Source of the DNA: an uncultured Lachnospiraceae bacterium
GTDB lineage: Bacteria; Bacillota; Clostridia; Lachnospirales; Lachnospiraceae
DNA: 22,920 nt
Assembly (NCBI GenBank): GCA_937965795.1
Contig: CALCMD010000060.1
Location: 1-22,920 of the forward strand
Direction: 5' to 3'
Under the pieces are notes generated by a model that saw only the letters and a program-made list of their open reading frames with translations, was not told where the DNA came from and did no database searches. The position numbers and the translations under genes are program-made. How positions within the stretch are numbered: the stretch's first letter is position 1; the number at the start of each line of letters is the position of its first letter. This document shows positions 22,283-22,920 of this stretch, piece by piece.

Positions 22283-22920
22283 TCAGGAGTTTGGAAGCTG
22301 GCTTGTATATTGTTTTATTTTAATAATGACAAATATAGCTACTACCAATTCTGTAATTGGCATGGCAAACCAGATCGCGTCTGCTCCTGCGACAGCAGGC
22401 AGCAGATAAATGAGACATCCGCTGATCACTGCCCCTCTTGCAACTGACACAAGGAAAGAAGTGCGTGGTTTCATCAGCGCCTGGAAATAGTAGGTCGAAA
22501 AAATATTAAGCGGCAGCAGGAGAAAGCTGATACCATAGCTGCGGATAATTCCCGGAGCAATCGCGAGTATTTCGTCTGTCGGAGTCATAAAAATGCGGAT
22601 GAACAGGTTGGGGACAAGCTCCGCAAGCGCTGTCCAGATCAAACCAAATACGGCTGCCGTTCCTAATGCGTATTTTAAAATCTGACTGATCCGTTTTCCT
22701 TTACCGGCGCCGAAATTCGTTGAAATGATCGGCTGGGATGCCTGCCCGATGCTGTAGGCACAGCACTGGACAAAGGTGCTGATATTGATAATAATGCCAT
22801 AAACAGACAAAGCATTTGTTCCGAGATATTTCAAAATCTGCCGGTTAAAAAGCATGGTCAGGATCCCCATTGCCACGTCAATAAAAAACGTGGAAAAACC
22901 GGTCACACTGATGGTCTTTA
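22283..22920 (-). CDS. MATE-family efflux transporter, C-terminal part (runs off window)
   Basis: About 212 residues are visible, which is the second half of a MATE protein (usually about 450 residues). The reading frame stays open to the window edge (KTISVTGFSTFF at the left), so the start lies outside. Six membrane helices can be seen, with the family segments ISTFVQCCAYSIGQASQPII and NFGAGKGKR (the C-lobe copy of the N-x-G-A-x-x-x motif). It probably exports cationic drugs or metabolites using a sodium or proton gradient. It ends at IKQYTSQLPNS, with a likely terminator 43 nt further on. It faces the decayed region and has no visible tie to the microprotein locus. Confidence 0.9.
   Translation of the reverse strand, partial: KTISVTGFSTFFIDVAMGILTMLFNRQILKYLGTNALSVYGIIINISTFVQCCAYSIGQASQPIISTNFGAGKGKRISQILKYALGTAAVFGLIWTALAELVPNLFIRIFMTPTDEILAIAPGIIRSYGISFLLLPLNIFSTYYFQALMKPRTSFLVSVARGAVISGCLIYLLPAVAGADAIWFAMPITELVVAIFVIIKIKQYTSQLPNS

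Overview
The window looks like a chromosomal stretch of a Firmicute of class Clostridia, most likely a Lachnospiraceae-type gut anaerobe. The signs are strong AGGAGG-type ribosome binding sites at almost every gene, moderate base composition, and proteins that read like Lachnospiraceae families: CtpE-like P-type ATPase, EamA exporter, PucR and AraC regulators, and OmpR-type two-component systems. This placement is inference; there is no rRNA, tRNA or marker gene in the window.

Layout. (1) 1-1050: a (GCAG)n tetranucleotide repeat at the window edge, a small secreted protein of unknown function, and a branched terminator-like hairpin. (2) 1183-4427: a tightly coupled operon of a polytopic membrane protein, an OmpR-type response regulator, a sensor kinase and a second small membrane protein. 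(3) 4470-6260: an AraC-type regulator missing its C-terminal end, divergent from a maltose/galactoside-type O-acetyltransferase. (4) 6268-10478 (minus strand): a LysR regulator and a PucR regulator, a terminator, then a RhaM-fold protein and a LigM/GcvT-type tetrahydrofolate-dependent demethylase. (5) 10581-13163 (plus strand): a divergent MFS transporter, a small Cys-His-Asp protein, a MarR regulator, a 46-residue coiled-coil microprotein and a HEAT-repeat protein. Blocks 4 and 5 share a divergent control region with three ordered LysR-type half-sites. (6) 13387-21100: two paralogous kinase/regulator pairs, one coupled to an EamA-family exporter, the other downstream of a P-type cation ATPase. 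(7) 21101-22282: decayed gene pieces (LysR C-terminus, possible HTH N-terminus, histidine kinase) surrounding an intact two-gene microprotein locus, a 25-residue membrane peptide and an 85-residue protein built on an 11-residue repeat. (8) 22283-22920: the C-terminal part of a MATE efflux protein running off the window.

How the genes may work together. Blocks 4 and 5 look like an inducible uptake and demethylation unit for a small methylated (possibly methoxyaromatic) compound: import by the MFS protein, methyl transfer to folate by the LigM-like enzyme without a corrinoid protein, with the RhaM-fold protein as partner and LysR/PucR/MarR proteins as sensors. The substrate is unknown. The three two-component systems probably respond to envelope stress and control membrane transport or lipid-related genes, as is usual for such systems in Clostridia. 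The parts most likely to be undescribed are the demethylation cluster and the microprotein pair near 21.6-22.0 kb.
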